DNA of 64,000 bases from Odontocerum albicorne (GCA_949825065.1 OX463845.1:26473108-26537107); one strand, 5' to 3'; positions 21,800 through 35,621 are shown, counted from the first letter of the stretch. Numbers and translations: made by a program. Notes: generated from the letters alone by a model not told the origin.

Positions 21800-23640
21800 A
21801 AATGCTGAATTAAAATTTTTGGTCATCCTCAGGAGAGGTGTACACAAAATCCTTTTCCTATCACGAAACACATCGCTTAATATAACTAATATTTTTTGCT
21901 AATCAACATTAAAAAGAAATTCCTTTGGCAACAATATGAGACCAAATGAAATTCAGAAAGTCATGGGAATTGAAACGGTAAATTAAACTTTTTGTAGCGA
22001 TGCAAATAAATCTTGGGCAAAGCGTTAAAACAAAAAGAATTTTAAACTAACGTTTTATATCACATTTTGAAAGTCCAATAACGATTTATCAGCATAATTG
22101 TGGATATTACAATCACTCATCTTCATTGTGCTACATAAATAATTGATAAATATACCACAACACAGAGACCAGCTGAGTAATGAACCACGATAATGATGCA
22201 TGGGGCTTTTTACATCGCAGCACTAACCTTCCTTTCATTGGATTATTTATGTAAAACCATTAAATTCAATATTCCAAAATCCGCGCGGTGATTTACTCAA
22301 AATGAATCGTGGCAGTTCGATGAATAATGCAACCAATTTGAAAAATAACCTTTTTTCTGATTTCAGGATTAAAAAAATATAAAGTCTGTTAGAAATATGA
22401 ATTTTCTCATGCTTTTTTTTCTTCGTGTTAGAAGTCTAGACATGATTTTATAACAGATATCTGATTTGATTTTGTATCGTATTTGGTATGTGCTATTTTA
22501 ATCCGTACATTTTTGAGATTCAGTTTTTCCTTATAACGAATATTTCAAATACCATAGATTTAAAATATATCAAAGGCTGCAGCGTTAATTTATGGAATCC
22601 CATATTCAAATATTCAATAATAAATAACTCGTTACTCTACTCATTACACTATTCTTCACGATCGTGTTTTACCTCCTATATCGAAGCTCTCTACAAGTGA
22701 AAAGTCGAATAACAAATTCATTTATTATTAAATATTCAAAGGTTTAAAATCCTCACAAAAAGAATCATAAATTAATACAAATTCGACGAAAAACTTCATT
22801 TAAACAAAAAGCATCAACTTTCAGCAATTTTAAGTTAATAGGTTACTAAAACTTTCCGCAACAACGCTGTCATAAAGCACTTCGATAAAAACTATTTTCA
22901 CATTTTATACCAAAGTACTCGTAAATATTCACATTCTAGCCATGTTTTTGTTTTACTTATAAAGTTATTCTCAGCTACTCGTACTTTTCAGTTTTTCATG
23001 GATATGTCGTAAATGTAGAAAATTCAACGTTGACTCATTAATTCAGATTCCATAGATATTAAGTAATTCAAAGTTGATTAACAAGCATTGAACTTGATTC
23101 AAAATTGAGGGAGTATTGAACTGGTTGCAGCAAGTATAGTGCATTTTAATGGGTTGCTAATTAAAAAACTTTTCCCAACTTTTCTTTCCCATTTTCCTCA
23201 TGAGGGAAGATCACGATCACTTCGGTCAACGATTCTAAACAGTTCCCCACTATTATTTTCTACCCTCTCTCATTCTTAAAGCTTTTGATACATTGGTTAT
23301 CAACTTGATTTAACCACTCCAACTTTTTAATTGGCAGCTTCTTTCATCTTTTCAAAGAAACTTTCCAAGGTAATCACTGTTTTAATTTTTTTAAGAATAT
23401 TTTTGCACTGTATATCCGAAAAAAATTGTAGGACGTGTTCCGAACTCATGAATGTCTTTCTATAATTTTCTGTTTCGTACACACATTTGATCTGTCTTCA
23501 GTCCATCAAATAATAATTCACGCTAAATGAAGTTTTTTCGACAATTTGCCATGAAAAACAATACATTTTAAATATGTTAAAAACCCTGCACTTGAGTTAT
23601 TGGAAAGCGCATCTTGTTACAGCACCCACCTATCGGCGTA
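21800..23640. other. AT-rich spacer
   Basis: About 1.8 kb without gene. Octamers TACTCGTA at 22916-22923 and 22976-22983. Confidence 0.4.
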
Positions 23641-23650
23641 CCGCAATGCT

Positions 23651-23724
23651 TGGTGAGCGGTAAGCATGGTAAGTGGTAAGCATGGTGAACGGTAAGCATG
23701 GTGAGCGGTAAGCATGGTGAGCAT
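23651..23724. repeat. 16-bp minisatellite
   Basis: Four and a half copies of TGGTGAGCGGTAAGCA with minor changes (AAGTGG, GAACGG), embedded in a small GC-richer patch (23600-23800). A 93-codon minus frame (23577-23858) across it is repeat-driven. Confidence 0.85.
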
Positions 23725-25290
23725 GGAATATGCAGCGCTGTCATATCACACTCAGATTCGATACGTATTATCACACGGCAAGTGAATGCGCTGGTGGATT
23801 TATTATAGAAACGCCTACAAATTACGAGGTTCGTTGAGATGGTACCACCATAATTCATATTGGCAACAAAAGATGTAATATCTATAATCTTGATTTATTT
23901 CTGCAAAACATTTCTTTAATTGAATAACTGATTTTTTATGACCAATGACCTTTTTAAAAACAGTAATACTAAAGAAAATTCAAATTAGTACAATAATATA
24001 TAATACTTTAACACATTTTTGGCTAATTTCTTAAGAGTTTTTTAAAAGTTTGTAATTTTTTTCTCATAAATATTCAAATTAAATACTCCTCAGTCAATGA
24101 CATGCGCTGTTTTTGCAAGATATCGAAGATCTATATAAACTTTAATTTAAAGTAATTTGTATCAATTAAGAAATAAACACATAAAGATTTTAGGAAGAAA
24201 TACAATATTGGTCACCTAATAATTATTTCGTAACACCAGAGACCCCAAAAAACCATTTAGATATAATATTAGATTAATCGAATACAAAATGTCTGAATAT
24301 GCCGCTACCGAGTACCATGCAGCCATGACGTTAATCTACCATACTTTTGTTTATACCGAAAAAAAGTATTTCAATTTGCTTTGCTTAATTTATCTTTGAA
24401 TGTTTTTTTAAAATAATTCTACTTTATTCATGCACCTGTGAGTAAGTTTTCTCTTCTTAATTATTTAATATTTTATGGAAAATTTATTTTACGTTTAGAA
24501 AATGCATAAAATTTGCGGTTGGCGTACGGAAGGAATTCACTACGTGGAAAGCCACGGTTTTGCTCAACATGAAAGTTTACTGCTGACCACATTATCTTTT
24601 GCAAGTCGTCATAAATTATTTTTATTGTGATAAAATAAACAGCTTTTGGTTCGCCCACATTAACGCACCCAGTTTATAACATTAGCACTCTTCCTCTATG
24701 ATTCACACTGTCGGATCTATGCCTTTCCCTACAGAGTTTAGATTTCCTACAAGCCAATTGGTTCCGAGTAAAACATTGATATGTTCTATAAATAAAACTT
24801 AAATGTGTAATTTAATACTTTTACGAAGTGCCTTTAAATACATAGAATAATTTTGAAATGTTTTAGAAGATCGCACTGCACATTACATATTAGTTCCCAC
24901 GACCGAAACCTTCAAGAGAATGGAACAGAAGGTCATAAAGATCCCTTGTGCAAGACAGAGATATCATGTATCATGTGGAACTTTTTTTGATGTGGGGAAA
25001 TTTAATCCAATGCCATGATCAAGACAATCATTGGCATAAATTAGTTGCATATTGCATATTCTCTTAATCGAGTAAGTGCACGGTACTTAACATATTACAT
25101 CGTCATGAATTATGCTTATGAGAACATGTTATATGCAATCATAATTCAAAATATTTGGCATAACTAAGATACACAGAAATAATGCTTGGCTTTGCTTAAT
25201 GACAAAGGTTAACAATATATTGGTTCAAGTTAAATGACTGAAACGACTGAAATTACAATCGACTGTTCATATTTAAATAATGAGGGGTCA
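23725..25290. other. Spacer
   Basis: No gene or repeat recognised. A 61-codon minus frame at 24473-24658 lacks any recognisable motif. Confidence 0.35.
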
Positions 25291-25299
25291 ATGGTATAC

Positions 25300-25830
25300 C
25301 AATACTGTCATCCCCGCGAAAAGAGAAGGTCAAGAAGACGCCACGAAGATCGTATTCCAGAAATTCAAAGGCGCAATCCTTAAATTGATAGACAATGGCA
25401 GAACCACCTTTACGCTTCAGAGTAAAAATTAAACTTGGCAAAAGAAGGATGAAAAAGTAAGGGTTCTTTTTAGATGCGTTTTCTAATGAAAATTTATGAT
25501 GTATCAATGTATGAAAGAAGGCGAGATGAAGACATCAGTTAATTTTCCATGGATAAAGTAAATGTTATTAGTAAGAGTAAAGAGCGTTTAGATGGTTTGG
25601 TGTAGAGAATGCGTGTCGAAAGAACATCTTACAATATATATCATACAAGTCAGAAATGCATAGTGCGCGTAGAAAAGGTAAATAACGAAAACGTGGATAT
25701 ACCAAGTGGATCAGATTTTGAAAGAAGGCAAAATAAGAAGCACGAATAACAGAAGATTATGCATGATGAATGTGCACGAAGGAAACGTGGAGTGTTTTGA
25801 GAAAAAAGTTAGGAGATACATTTTGTCTAC
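25300..25830 (+). mobile_element. Degenerate LINE C-terminal remnants
   Basis: 25540-25810 translates in pieces to an ERLDGLV*RM-like (LRWFGHVERM) block, a KRGY-to-D.I.KEG-type block (GATCAGATTTTGAAAGAAGG) and an ARRKRGVF-like end. 25320-25440 shows arginine-rich coding-like text (RRSRRRHEDRI). Stops and frame changes are frequent. Assigned by similarity to the other LINE tails in the window. Confidence 0.4.
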
Positions 25831-25834
25831 ATAC

Positions 25835-27298
25835 CCCACAAGGCATATGACACAATGGTAAGAATATATTTGTATTATATGTATATTTTAAAATAAAAAA
25901 TCTTAATCCAGTTATTTGAAATTCGTTTTACAAGTTGAGGTCAAAATCAGACTAGCAGCACAAAAAAGTTAACAAAAGTTATTAATAATTTTTGCTACCG
26001 CTACTTGGGAGTTCCCAGTAAATTATCGGCTTTAAAGTCCGTTATCATAAGAAAGCGTGTCAATTTAATAACACCTTGTCCGCCAATATGATTGATGTAC
26101 AAATATAAACTACCGACTATGTATGTACAATAAAGAATTCACGAATAAATAAATTGGCTGGTAGTTATACACAACGATGCTAATATCAACATGGCGTAGT
26201 AAAATAATTTCAGGGCAACAATCGAAAAAACTAGTTTTATAACTTACATAGTTTTAATTAAACTCAATATTGTTTGAAAAGTCTACACGTTAATAAAATT
26301 TTGTGGTTTTTTTTTCGCAATAATCCATCAACACATAAAGACTTAAATGAACAAAATATAGAGAATTGGATGAAATGTTTTCTAATTTGGCAACAATATG
26401 TATTTACTAAACATTTACACTAAAATTATATATTTCCAATCCAAATTGTTGTTAACATATTTTAAATTAAGATATATTTTACCTAATTTTTTAATGAAAT
26501 CGATAGAAGTGTAACTATTTTCGAAGTATTATCTTCTTCATATTTTCGTTCATTTAAGCACTAGTATTATCAATGGCATGCAGGGTTTTAGATTTTTATA
26601 ACATTTCTGAACTGTTATAAAACTGTCATGTTACTCGTATGTAGTAAAATGGTGCAATGTGTATAAAATATTTCCGGAGTTTGCTTACTACTTATTTAAG
26701 TACATTTGATTTAATTTTCCCAAAATAAAAGATAGCATTGAACACAACGATATCACCCCGACATATCATCTAACAGGTGAATGTGAAAAGTATAATTATT
26801 TAACAAGCGAATATTATAAATTAAACACTACATTAGGATGTGGACAAAAGAAATTAATTCAATTTTATTATCGAATAATTACAACGCGCTTTATTTTATT
26901 TTCAAACATGAAGTATTGCGACATCGGATTAAAAATCAGAAATATCTAAATTATGAACGACCATAATGTGCTATTTGGGTGACATCTGTTTTTAAATTAA
27001 ACTTTTTTTTCGCTAATAATTTCTTCGGCATATATCTATACTTTTATTTAAATTCGTATATTTTCTTCTTTAATAGATATGTATAGATCTTGGATCTATT
27101 TTGTTGCAAAAATTATTCCTGGAAGGTAGATCTCCAGCTATATCATCACCTTTTAGGTGGGCTTACTGGAATGCAATGTCCTGCGGGGATCTTGCAGACA
27201 TGCATATGATTATTTTACTTTCACCCTATCTACGAGTATATGGCCACGCCAGTATCGTCTTCTATTCCAGCTACATTTACTATTTTGTCTTACATTCA
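25835..27298. other. Spacer with GC-richer segment at 27100-27260
   Basis: No gene recognised. 27101-27310 is open for 69 codons but shows no motif. Octamers at 26632-26639 and 27231-27238. Confidence 0.35.
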
Positions 27299-27630
27299 TT
27301 TTTTCCCTAAATGATTCGTAGTATTCTCATCTAAGATCATTCAAGCTGGCTCTAAGTTCTAATTGTTGGGTATAGTTTTGACACTAAAAGTTATGATTAG
27401 CATCACACAGGTCATACAAATTAGATTTTCGCTATCTCATTTTATTTAAGTCATGACAAAAAATATGTACTTATGAAAAAAAAAAATTTTTCTACATATT
27501 ATTATATTTGTAGGAGACACTGCTCCCGTTTTTTGCTATAAAAGGATATTAAACAATAAAATAAAAAAGTAAAAAAAATATGTATATTTACACTGTAACT
27601 TAAATTTGAAACGTTTATAGAAAGATTCCA
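27299..27630 (+). repeat. Direct copy 1 of the 27.3-kb rearranged block
   Basis: About 332 bp beginning TTTTTTCCCTAAATGATTCG. It recurs almost unchanged at 27803-28135 (offset 504 bp near the start). The two copies bracket an inverted copy of the second half. Confidence 0.92.
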
Positions 27631-27796
27631 AGTGATGGATATCACTTGGAATCTTTCTATAAACGTTTCAAATTTAAGTTACAGTGTAAATATACATATT
27701 TTTTTTACTTTTTTTATTTTATTGTTTAATATCCTTTTATAGCAAAAAACGGGAGCAGTGTCGCCTACAAATATAATAATATGTAGAAAAAAATTT
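27484..27796. repeat. Near-perfect ~310-bp foldback
   Basis: The left arm (about 27484-27636) and right arm (about 27641-27796) are inverted copies with a 4-nt spacer GGAT at 27637-27640. Around the centre the sequence reads CCAAGTGAT GGAT ATCACTTGG. Differences are one base (GGAGACAC versus GGCGACAC) and A/T-run lengths. If transcribed it would form a duplex of about 150 bp. Confidence 0.92.
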
Positions 27797-27802
27797 GAAA
27801 CG

Positions 27803-28135
27803 TTTTTTCCCTAAATGATTCGTAGTATTCTCATCTAAGATCATTCAAGCTGGCTCTAAGTTCTAATTGTTGGGTATAGTTTTGACACTAAAAGTTATGA
27901 TTAGCATCACACAGGTCATATAAATTAGATTTTCGCTATCTCGTTTTATTTAAGTCATGACAAAAAATATGTACTTATGAAAAAAAAAAAAATTTCTACA
28001 TATTATTATATTTGTAGGAGACACTGCTCCCGTTTTTTGCTATAAAAGGATATTAAACAATAAAATTAAAAAAGTAAAAAAAATATGTATATTTACACTG
28101 TAACTTAAATTTGAAACGTTTATACAAAGATTCCA
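27803..28135 (+). repeat. Direct copy 2 of the 27.3-kb rearranged block
   Basis: Matches 27299-27630. The join with the inverted arm occurs at TTTGAAACGTT, a string also present inside the unit, which suggests microhomology. Confidence 0.92.
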
Positions 28136-29500
28136 TGTAAAAGAGTTAGTTATTATGGAAAACATAATGTGTAATATATCATTTAACCTAACATACATCA
28201 TAGACTTCTGCACAAATTATATAAATAAATTCACTTCCGTTGCTTTTTGTAAGTAACTGGAAGGAAGCATTGAAATAAAATAAAAAAACCAGTCCCCAAT
28301 AGAAAAAAAACGTTTTTTATACAAAAACTCCAAAACAAAGCTCAATTTGACTTTTTTCATAACTTTTCAATGGATCTTTGTCAAATTTTCAACGGTTATG
28401 AATTACAAAAATTTGTATAAATATTTTATTGGCAGTATTTTTTACTAAACAAGATACGGATAAATAAACCAAATAAATCAGAATAAAATGGAATTGCAAA
28501 TGAGATGTTGTAAGAAAACACAAAACTAACTAAAAACTATAAAAAAAACCCGTGTCTTGTTGGACATCCCTACATAAATATTTTTGTTTCAATATTAACT
28601 CGTAGTTGCGGTCTAGACAATTCATGTCGATTCATTAGACAATTCATTTTTAGTATCACAAACAATTTTCACAAATGTCAATAAAAACATATTGTCTTTC
28701 TATCGCTTCCTTCAATAAAGGATTATATTTTCTCTTGTACTATCTATGTTAGTAAACCAAAAATCTCCAACCAATATTTACTTTAAAAAATATTACAAAA
28801 GATCTTGTGTTAAGAAACGGTACCAAAGTATTTTAAATGTTTCTCAGTGATTTGTAAAAAAGTCTAGTAAACTTGCATTTCTGATGTGCTATTGATTTTT
28901 TTCTAATATAATATAATTAAAACAGGCAAATCCACATCAAGTTAAATAAATATTGCTATCGTTTTACCTCTTCCTTCCGGTTATTTAACACTTGGCATTA
29001 CAAATCACAACAATCCAAAGATAAACCGAGCATCACGGAGAGAAAGTTGATATATCTATGGCGATGGCGGTTCTTCTAATCGTATCTCTGCACTAGCGTG
29101 AATTGCTGCTGTCTTCATTCCATTTGTTTTATGTTACATCTCTATCTTTGCATTATGCTATCAGTGGTATATGATACATTGGTTCATTATGAAAACTACA
29201 CTTTATGGAGTTTCAAGATGTATTCTACAAGGTGTTAATATAGTTCTCTTCCCTTTATTTTTTTTCTTACGTGAGATAGTATGAGAAATAAAAATATAAT
29301 GAAGATAATTCGCATTAAATTAGCAAAATATGAATGAACTTATATTATGTTGTTGTTAGTAACATAATATGATTTTTTAAGCTACTGGTATTTTTTTGTT
29401 CTTGTTTTGATTTTATTTGTTATTTTTCTGTATTATTTTGTTTATTTTCAACACACCGAGAACATTATCTTTGAGATTACTTTTTTTATTTGTGTTCGTA
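28136..29500. other. AT-rich spacer
   Basis: No gene recognised. 28980-29110 is slightly GC-richer with no identified content. Confidence 0.35.
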
Positions 29501-29509
29501 TTTATTGTC

Positions 29510-29985
29510 ATGTACATGTGTGTAACATCATGCCAATTTCCTGTTAGGGTAGATAGAGCGATTTTTTTATCGCGACACATTTTTTCACGAACTCTTTCGA
29601 CTTTTTAAACTGCTCATACAAATTATCTTATTTTCTCCTATCAAAATATCACTCATTTTATCCAAACTTACTATCTTGTTCTTCTTATACTACGACTTTC
29701 ACTCATATTTGCATTTTATTTTATTTGTTAGCTTTTTTTCATTCACTTGTTTTACATGCCCAAACCATCTCAAAGTGATTTCCATCATCCTACTTAATAT
29801 ATCAGTACTAAGCTTACATTCATACTTAAGCACTTCATTCTGTATTCTGTAAACCATCGTCTCGTGTATTATTGTATATTTCAGATATCTGACTCAGTTT
29901 GCTTCACTTTGCGCGTTTAAATCTCCTTTAAAATCTACTCCCATAAACATAACTTACGACAACTTTCACCACGCAGCAGAAAATG
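29510..29985 (-). mobile_element. Degenerate RTE-like LINE remnant
   Basis: The reverse complement translates in pieces to a YGSRF-like block, RNEVLKYECK-like text, ILSRMMEITLRWFGHV and QVNEKKLTNKI, the characteristic post-RT order of this LINE group. Numerous stops. Confidence 0.55.
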
Positions 29986-31149
29986 AAGTGATTTTGGTTT
30001 GAATAATTGAAACATATTACACGTTTTATCAGCTCTATTAAGATAGAATTCCTCAATTTTTATAACCTTAACTAGCGGCATTTCATTTGGTTGAGTAAAA
30101 TTAAAAGACCTTTTGAGCCATTCTTTTTTACGGGATTATAAAGAAGTACAAAGAAACAATATTTTTCCAATGGCGTACCCGTGTTTTGCCTCAAGTAATG
30201 GCACCTTTATGGTTCAATCAAAATGTAATTGCCTCCAGTGCTTGTAAGTCGCTATTCCATTCTTATGGTTTAATAAAACATTGAAAAACTTGATTATTTC
30301 AATTCTCTCGTTTTTTAAATAATGACTTCATTTTATATAATTTTAAAAGAATACAAACTAAAAAAGGAGAAACAATGATAAAATTCACACATTTAATTGT
30401 TTTGAATTCTAAAAGTATATTAATCTTTGAGATAGTTTTTTTTAATTTTTAATATTAAAGCAAATTGCCAGAATGAAGAAACGATATAGATTGAAATGAA
30501 GGGAAGAAAATAAAAGGTATTTCAGTGCCAATGCATTTTTTTTCAAAATGACAAATTGATTTTGATTTTTTTTTTATTTATTATATAATTAGCTAAAATG
30601 TTTATTGTTTAATATTAGCCAATATTTTTGCCTTCCATGTATTTTTTTTTTATTTTCTTAAAAATTATATATCGATGAAGTTAGTTATTTTTTTGTAAAA
30701 AAAATTTAATATAATATATAAATTGATTTGGAAATATCAACGAAAATAAGGTAAATGTATCAAATTTACTACAAAATATCCATTGACCTTATTTTTTTTT
30801 TAATTCTCCCTAGTTTTCGTCTCTTTCATTAATCACACATAACTTTATATCGTTTACTATTTAATTTTGCACAAAAGCCCACAAAAGTGTTGGCATTCAT
30901 AGTAGTAAACTTAAATAATTAATTAAGTGTTAAAATTCTCTGTACAACAAAAAAAATCATTACCGTATCTTCTTGACATTAATTGCAACGGCGTACATAT
31001 ATCTCTACGAAAGATACCTTCCACCTTCTTACAACATTCCTCGGAGAATTTTCTCGGTTTCATTCGAACAAGGTAGAAATGCTTGGATTAAATTGATCCT
31101 TTACGCACGTTGTCCAAAGCTAATGATAAATTCACCATGTATCTGTTAT
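29986..31149. other. AT-rich spacer
   Basis: No gene recognised. A 61-codon frame at 30973-31158 shows no motif. Confidence 0.35.
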
Positions 31150-31440
31150 CGTTTTTAACGAATGCTGTTGGGGTCACGGGGGCAGATTGGTGCCCCGGCT
31201 CCGCACGGACGATAGACTGAGTTTGGGTCCTGACCCTTCGATATCTATCGCCATCTGGGATCCAATAGCGGTGTTATCTCTCCTCCATCGCTTCATTAGG
31301 CGATAAAGATTGTGTTGGGAGATTTTGAACAGGATTAGCGACGGCCACAGTATCTAAGAAAGCTGAGTTCGTTTAATGAGGAAATTGTCCGTTGCTCGCT
31401 TTGCATACATTAACATTTTTTGGTTCCTCTGGAATCCCAT
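31150..31440. other. Unidentified GC-rich island
   Basis: About 290 bp standing out from the AT-rich background (GGGGTCACGGGGGCAG, GCCCCGGCTCCGCACGG). No long frame on either strand. Possibly a LINE UTR or other transposon fragment. I could not identify it. Confidence 0.4.
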
Positions 31441-33900
31441 TAGGATGTTATATATGAATGTATTTATGCAAAAAACGCCCAACCTAATTTTGGCCTGATT
31501 TTAAATACTTAAATACATGTTACATCTTCAAGTATAGGTTTCTGTAAAACAAGTTATTGTAAAGATTGATTTTTTTAATGGGTCTTTTTGAATATGCACA
31601 ACTGCATTAAATAATGCATTGTAAATTTTTATTTTACAACTGACCATGTTCTGTTGTTTTCATAAACTCATGTAATTTTTAATATTTATTCACCAAAAAA
31701 TAAATATATAAAATGCTGATTACCCGGTTTGCAAACATTTGAAAAAAAAATTAATAATCAACATAGCGCCGGGTGTTAAAGAACTCTCAGATTTAGATAA
31801 ATGAATAAAGAATTTGTATTAAATATAATAAAAAAAAATTGAAACTGTAGCTTGGATCATATTTGCTAAATTGAGGTTTCTTTTGTTATAAAAATTCTCA
31901 TTTTCATTACATCGTCGAAAAAAAATTTAATTGACTTTTATTGAATTTTTAACATACAAATATGCGTTTCCTTATAAAACCTCTTTGTTAGCAATGTTAA
32001 ATAAATAAAGGTAGTGAAAATATTTCAGATATGAAGTAGTTAGCATTGATTATTCAAAATAATTTAAACTAAATGGACAGTGTTTCTTACCAGTGATTAT
32101 TTTAGTGTTTTTGAGCAATTTAAACAAATAATGTTTTATTTAAACAGCATTAAAATAAAAATGCATCAATTTTGTAATTTTTGAACGAAAATGTAAAATG
32201 AATTAATTGCTTAGCGAAATTTTGTAATAAACATACGAAAAGTTAAGAACAAATGTTTTATTGATTAGATACCTGATTATGAATAAAGCGCTTTCCATCT
32301 CATTTTTGATAAAATCATTTTTGGTATAACTCGGAATTTATTAGAATCATTCGATTTGTTTTATGTTAAGTGAACAACTTTGATTGCAAACAAGTTATTC
32401 TATGGCAATACGATTAAATATGCAGGGTTGTTTACCACTTACACTGATGATAAAATTGATGGAGGTTTTAATTTGTACGCTTAAAATATTTGAAAGAGTA
32501 ATGACAATGCAAATACATATTTTTTTACGCTACGAGTAACAACAAAGCGAGGAGAAATATTTATCACTCGACTCTTATAATTCTAGGTTTATTGCACTCC
32601 AACATTTTATAACATGTCAAGTAATTCTTAAATGAAAGTTTGCATGTTCTTGATCCAAGAATGATTTCCAAAGGCTTCATTCAAGCCCACTTTCAATCAC
32701 CAATCAAAATCGTTCAATTTTGTTTTGACCAATAATCTAGATCTACGTTTCTCAAATTTTAGTACCTGAATGAAATATAAATGGTAAAAATTGTATCACC
32801 CAGAACACTCAAACGTTTGTTGACTTTTTTTAATTTTAAAAATAATTATTACAAGTTATATGGATCCGTTCACATTTGGAGAATCTGTTTATCAGTTTTA
32901 TTAATGAACACGAACTAAGATTTTTTTTATTCAAATATCTGTAAATTTAAATGAAATGTGTTTAAGAATCGTTATTTTTTTTTAATTTACGTATTTCAAT
33001 TGTCTCTAAAATTTCATTAAATTGAACGAGAATATGATTTTTAAATTCATAAAAAATATATCTTTCAATATACTCGTATGTGTGTGTGGTGGGTTAACAT
33101 TTTAACTATTTTTTTTAATTAAATATAAACATTTTTTTTTCAAAAACTATTGATATTTTGAGTTCTTAGAACATGAACAATATTTTAAAGCTATTTATTG
33201 AAACAAAATTTATCAATTTTGTTCATTTTGATTATAATATTAGAATCTAAATTAAAAACACATTGTGTAACACCCGTACCCAATTTAACATTATAAATAT
33301 GTCCTTCAAATGAATCTAAGCTGAAAGGTATTCCATAAAAAAAAGTTGAAGAAATACAATTATATGCCTAACAATCGGTCGAGATTTATTTTTACTGATC
33401 TTCTAAATCACCTGACCCTCTCTGAAAGGTCGCTAATGAAAGAGATAGAGTCCAATCAGGGTGATTACCGAAGTGTTTCTAGCCGTGTAACAATATTAAC
33501 CTCGGGGCTATGTAACACTGCTGAGAATGTTTCCAATTCACACGCAATTTGTTCGACTTTGACTCATTAAATTAAATTTGAACGGCAAAACATTTCGTAC
33601 GTCTGTGTTACTTGTTGTTAATTTGAATTAGTGGGTGCATAACTGGATACCTGATCGCGGTTTGTATAAGATGCTTATACTGAATATAAAATCCTTTTAT
33701 ATTAGTTCAGATTGAAGGTTAAATAGTTGTAGAGCTTTTATCATGTACCCTGAGGTTTCGGGCCCAGTTGCAAATGGTGACCAAAGTTGAAACTATTTTA
33801 GTATTGATTATAGTCAGGACTTGCAAAATCACATTTACTGAAGTTGAATACAAATTAATAGAATAAAAGTATAGCATTTAATTTTTGTGAAGCTAAATTT
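31441..33900. other. AT-rich spacer
   Basis: About 2.5 kb without recognised features. 33346-33570 is open for 74 codons and moderately GC-richer with no motif. Octamers at 32531-32538 and 33071-33078. Confidence 0.35.
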
Positions 33901-33904
33901 TAAT

Positions 33905-34080
33905 TTTAGTGTAATGTATGCGTGCAATGTGCACGCGCTGGGGGAGTAGTACGAGTGCGCGTCACTGGTAGTATCGCTACCAACAAATAAAGCTCGCGAA
34001 GTTCTGGCACTCCTTCACGAGAGCTGAGATTAATTACATGTCATCTGTTACGTATACTGTTAAAAATATAATTGCCACCT
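33905..34080. other. Unidentified GC-rich island, possibly short LTR-like
   Basis: A GC-rich block (GTGCACGCGCTGGGGGAG, GAGTGCGCGTCACTGG) with an AATAAA at about 33986. It is bounded by TGTAAT (33910) and ATTACA (ending 34038), as short LTRs can be, but no target duplication flanks it. Confidence 0.25.
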
Positions 34081-34530
34081 ACAATGTTTTGAAGTACCCG
34101 TCTTTTTTTTTTTTAATATCTTGCATCACAGAATATGACATGATGAAATATATCCTGACATTTTTTTTTAAACAAAAATTTCATTATAATAATAGATTTT
34201 TTGTATGGCCAATTTGAAATTAACTCAAATATTAAACACTTGCATCAGTCAAAAGTTAATATGGAGTACTTTCCACCCCTATTGCTAAGAACAATATAGT
34301 ATGGATATGCAAAAAAGATTCAACCCAATAAGCCACATATTTTTATTATTTGATATATTCAATGAGTGCATTTCAATTATTTGTGAAAATATCACAACGT
34401 TAAAATATTTATTCTATAGAAAAACTCTGCATTGAAGATTTTTTTATCTCATACGTGATTATGTGATACAAAGCAAAGCCATATTTGCTCAGAAATCCTA
34501 AATCATAAAAAAATCTACACTATATATTAT

Positions 34531-34577
34531 CTTTATATATTATATACTCTCTTTATATATTATATACTCTCTTTATA
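34531..34577. repeat. 20-bp AT-rich tandem repeat
   Basis: CTTTATATATTATATACTCT repeated about 2.3 times. Confidence 0.8.
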
Positions 34578-34964
34578 CGAATGTGGGGGGATTAAGATGT
34601 ATGAAATTGATTAAATATCCATTTAAGAGAATTATTTTTACATAAAGGTATAACATTGTTCGATTAAACGACATGAGAAAAAAGGCAACATTAATGATTT
34701 TTTTTCAAATTATTTGAGCACTTCATACAATTTGAACGAATAAACTATGAATTGTTAAAATTAATACTGTCTTATTTATCAACGTCAAATTGTATCTAAA
34801 AATATATGTTTTATACAATTACTAAAATTTTTAAAATAGTCATTTTAAATACTAATACGTTAAGATACGAGTATAAGAAGATTTCGACTATTTAATATAT
34901 TTTTGAAAGTAATTGATTTAATAAAATAAAAGCCAAATTCGTTTTGACTATCGTTTTTTTCTGA

Positions 34965-35185
34965 TCTGTTGTCCTATTTTACATACATTCTTACTATCGC
35001 GTCATTTCCCTAGTGAGGTGTATATGTTTTTCTATCAAGATAAACTTTCTACGCCTCTTCCATGTCTACAGACCTCATATAGTGCATTTTGTTTATCTTA
35101 CACCTTACCATTCTTAATTTCAAAGTTTCACTAACTTGATCCACTCGAACTTTCCTTGTAAAGTCACACTTTTTAATAATTTCAA
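34965..35185 (-). mobile_element. RTE-like LINE C-terminal remnant
   Basis: The reverse complement reads TRKVRVDQVSETLKLRMVRC, then NKMHYMRSVDMEEA*KVYLD, a decayed copy of the W.DQV.E.LK.G, CM..MNV.EA..VC.DR block ending this LINE family. Confidence 0.6.
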
Positions 35186-35475
35186 TATATAATCAAATAC
35201 AAAAAATAAAAAAAAACAAATATCAGAAATAAACACTTACATCGTGCATAAATCTATTTTGGATTCAAGTGTAAATATGTTCTTTTTATTTCCATTGAGG
35301 AGAGAATATCTTATTCTAGTCCAAGTATGTTAATTTATCTATTCATTTAAAACTTGTAAACTATGGAGTCTCCAATTAGTTTTATATGTTTATCTTAGGA
35401 GTCTCACGTGAGAACGAACTAATTATCAACATGTTCACATATTTCTTACCTTCTTAGTACAAATTCTGATTAAAA

Positions 35476-35621
35476 TTTTCCACAGAATATTTGAAACCAG
35501 TTTCATTATTTTGATTGTTTTTTCTATCTTAGTTTACTAATTTATTTATTTTCCACAGAATATTTGAAACCAGTTTCATTATTTTGATTGTTTTTTCTAT
35601 CTTAGTTTACTAATTTAATTA
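35476..35621. repeat. 73-bp tandem duplication
   Basis: TTTTCCACAGAATATTTGAA starts at 35476 and again at 35549. The copies are nearly identical through CTTAGTTTACTAATTTA. Confidence 0.92.
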
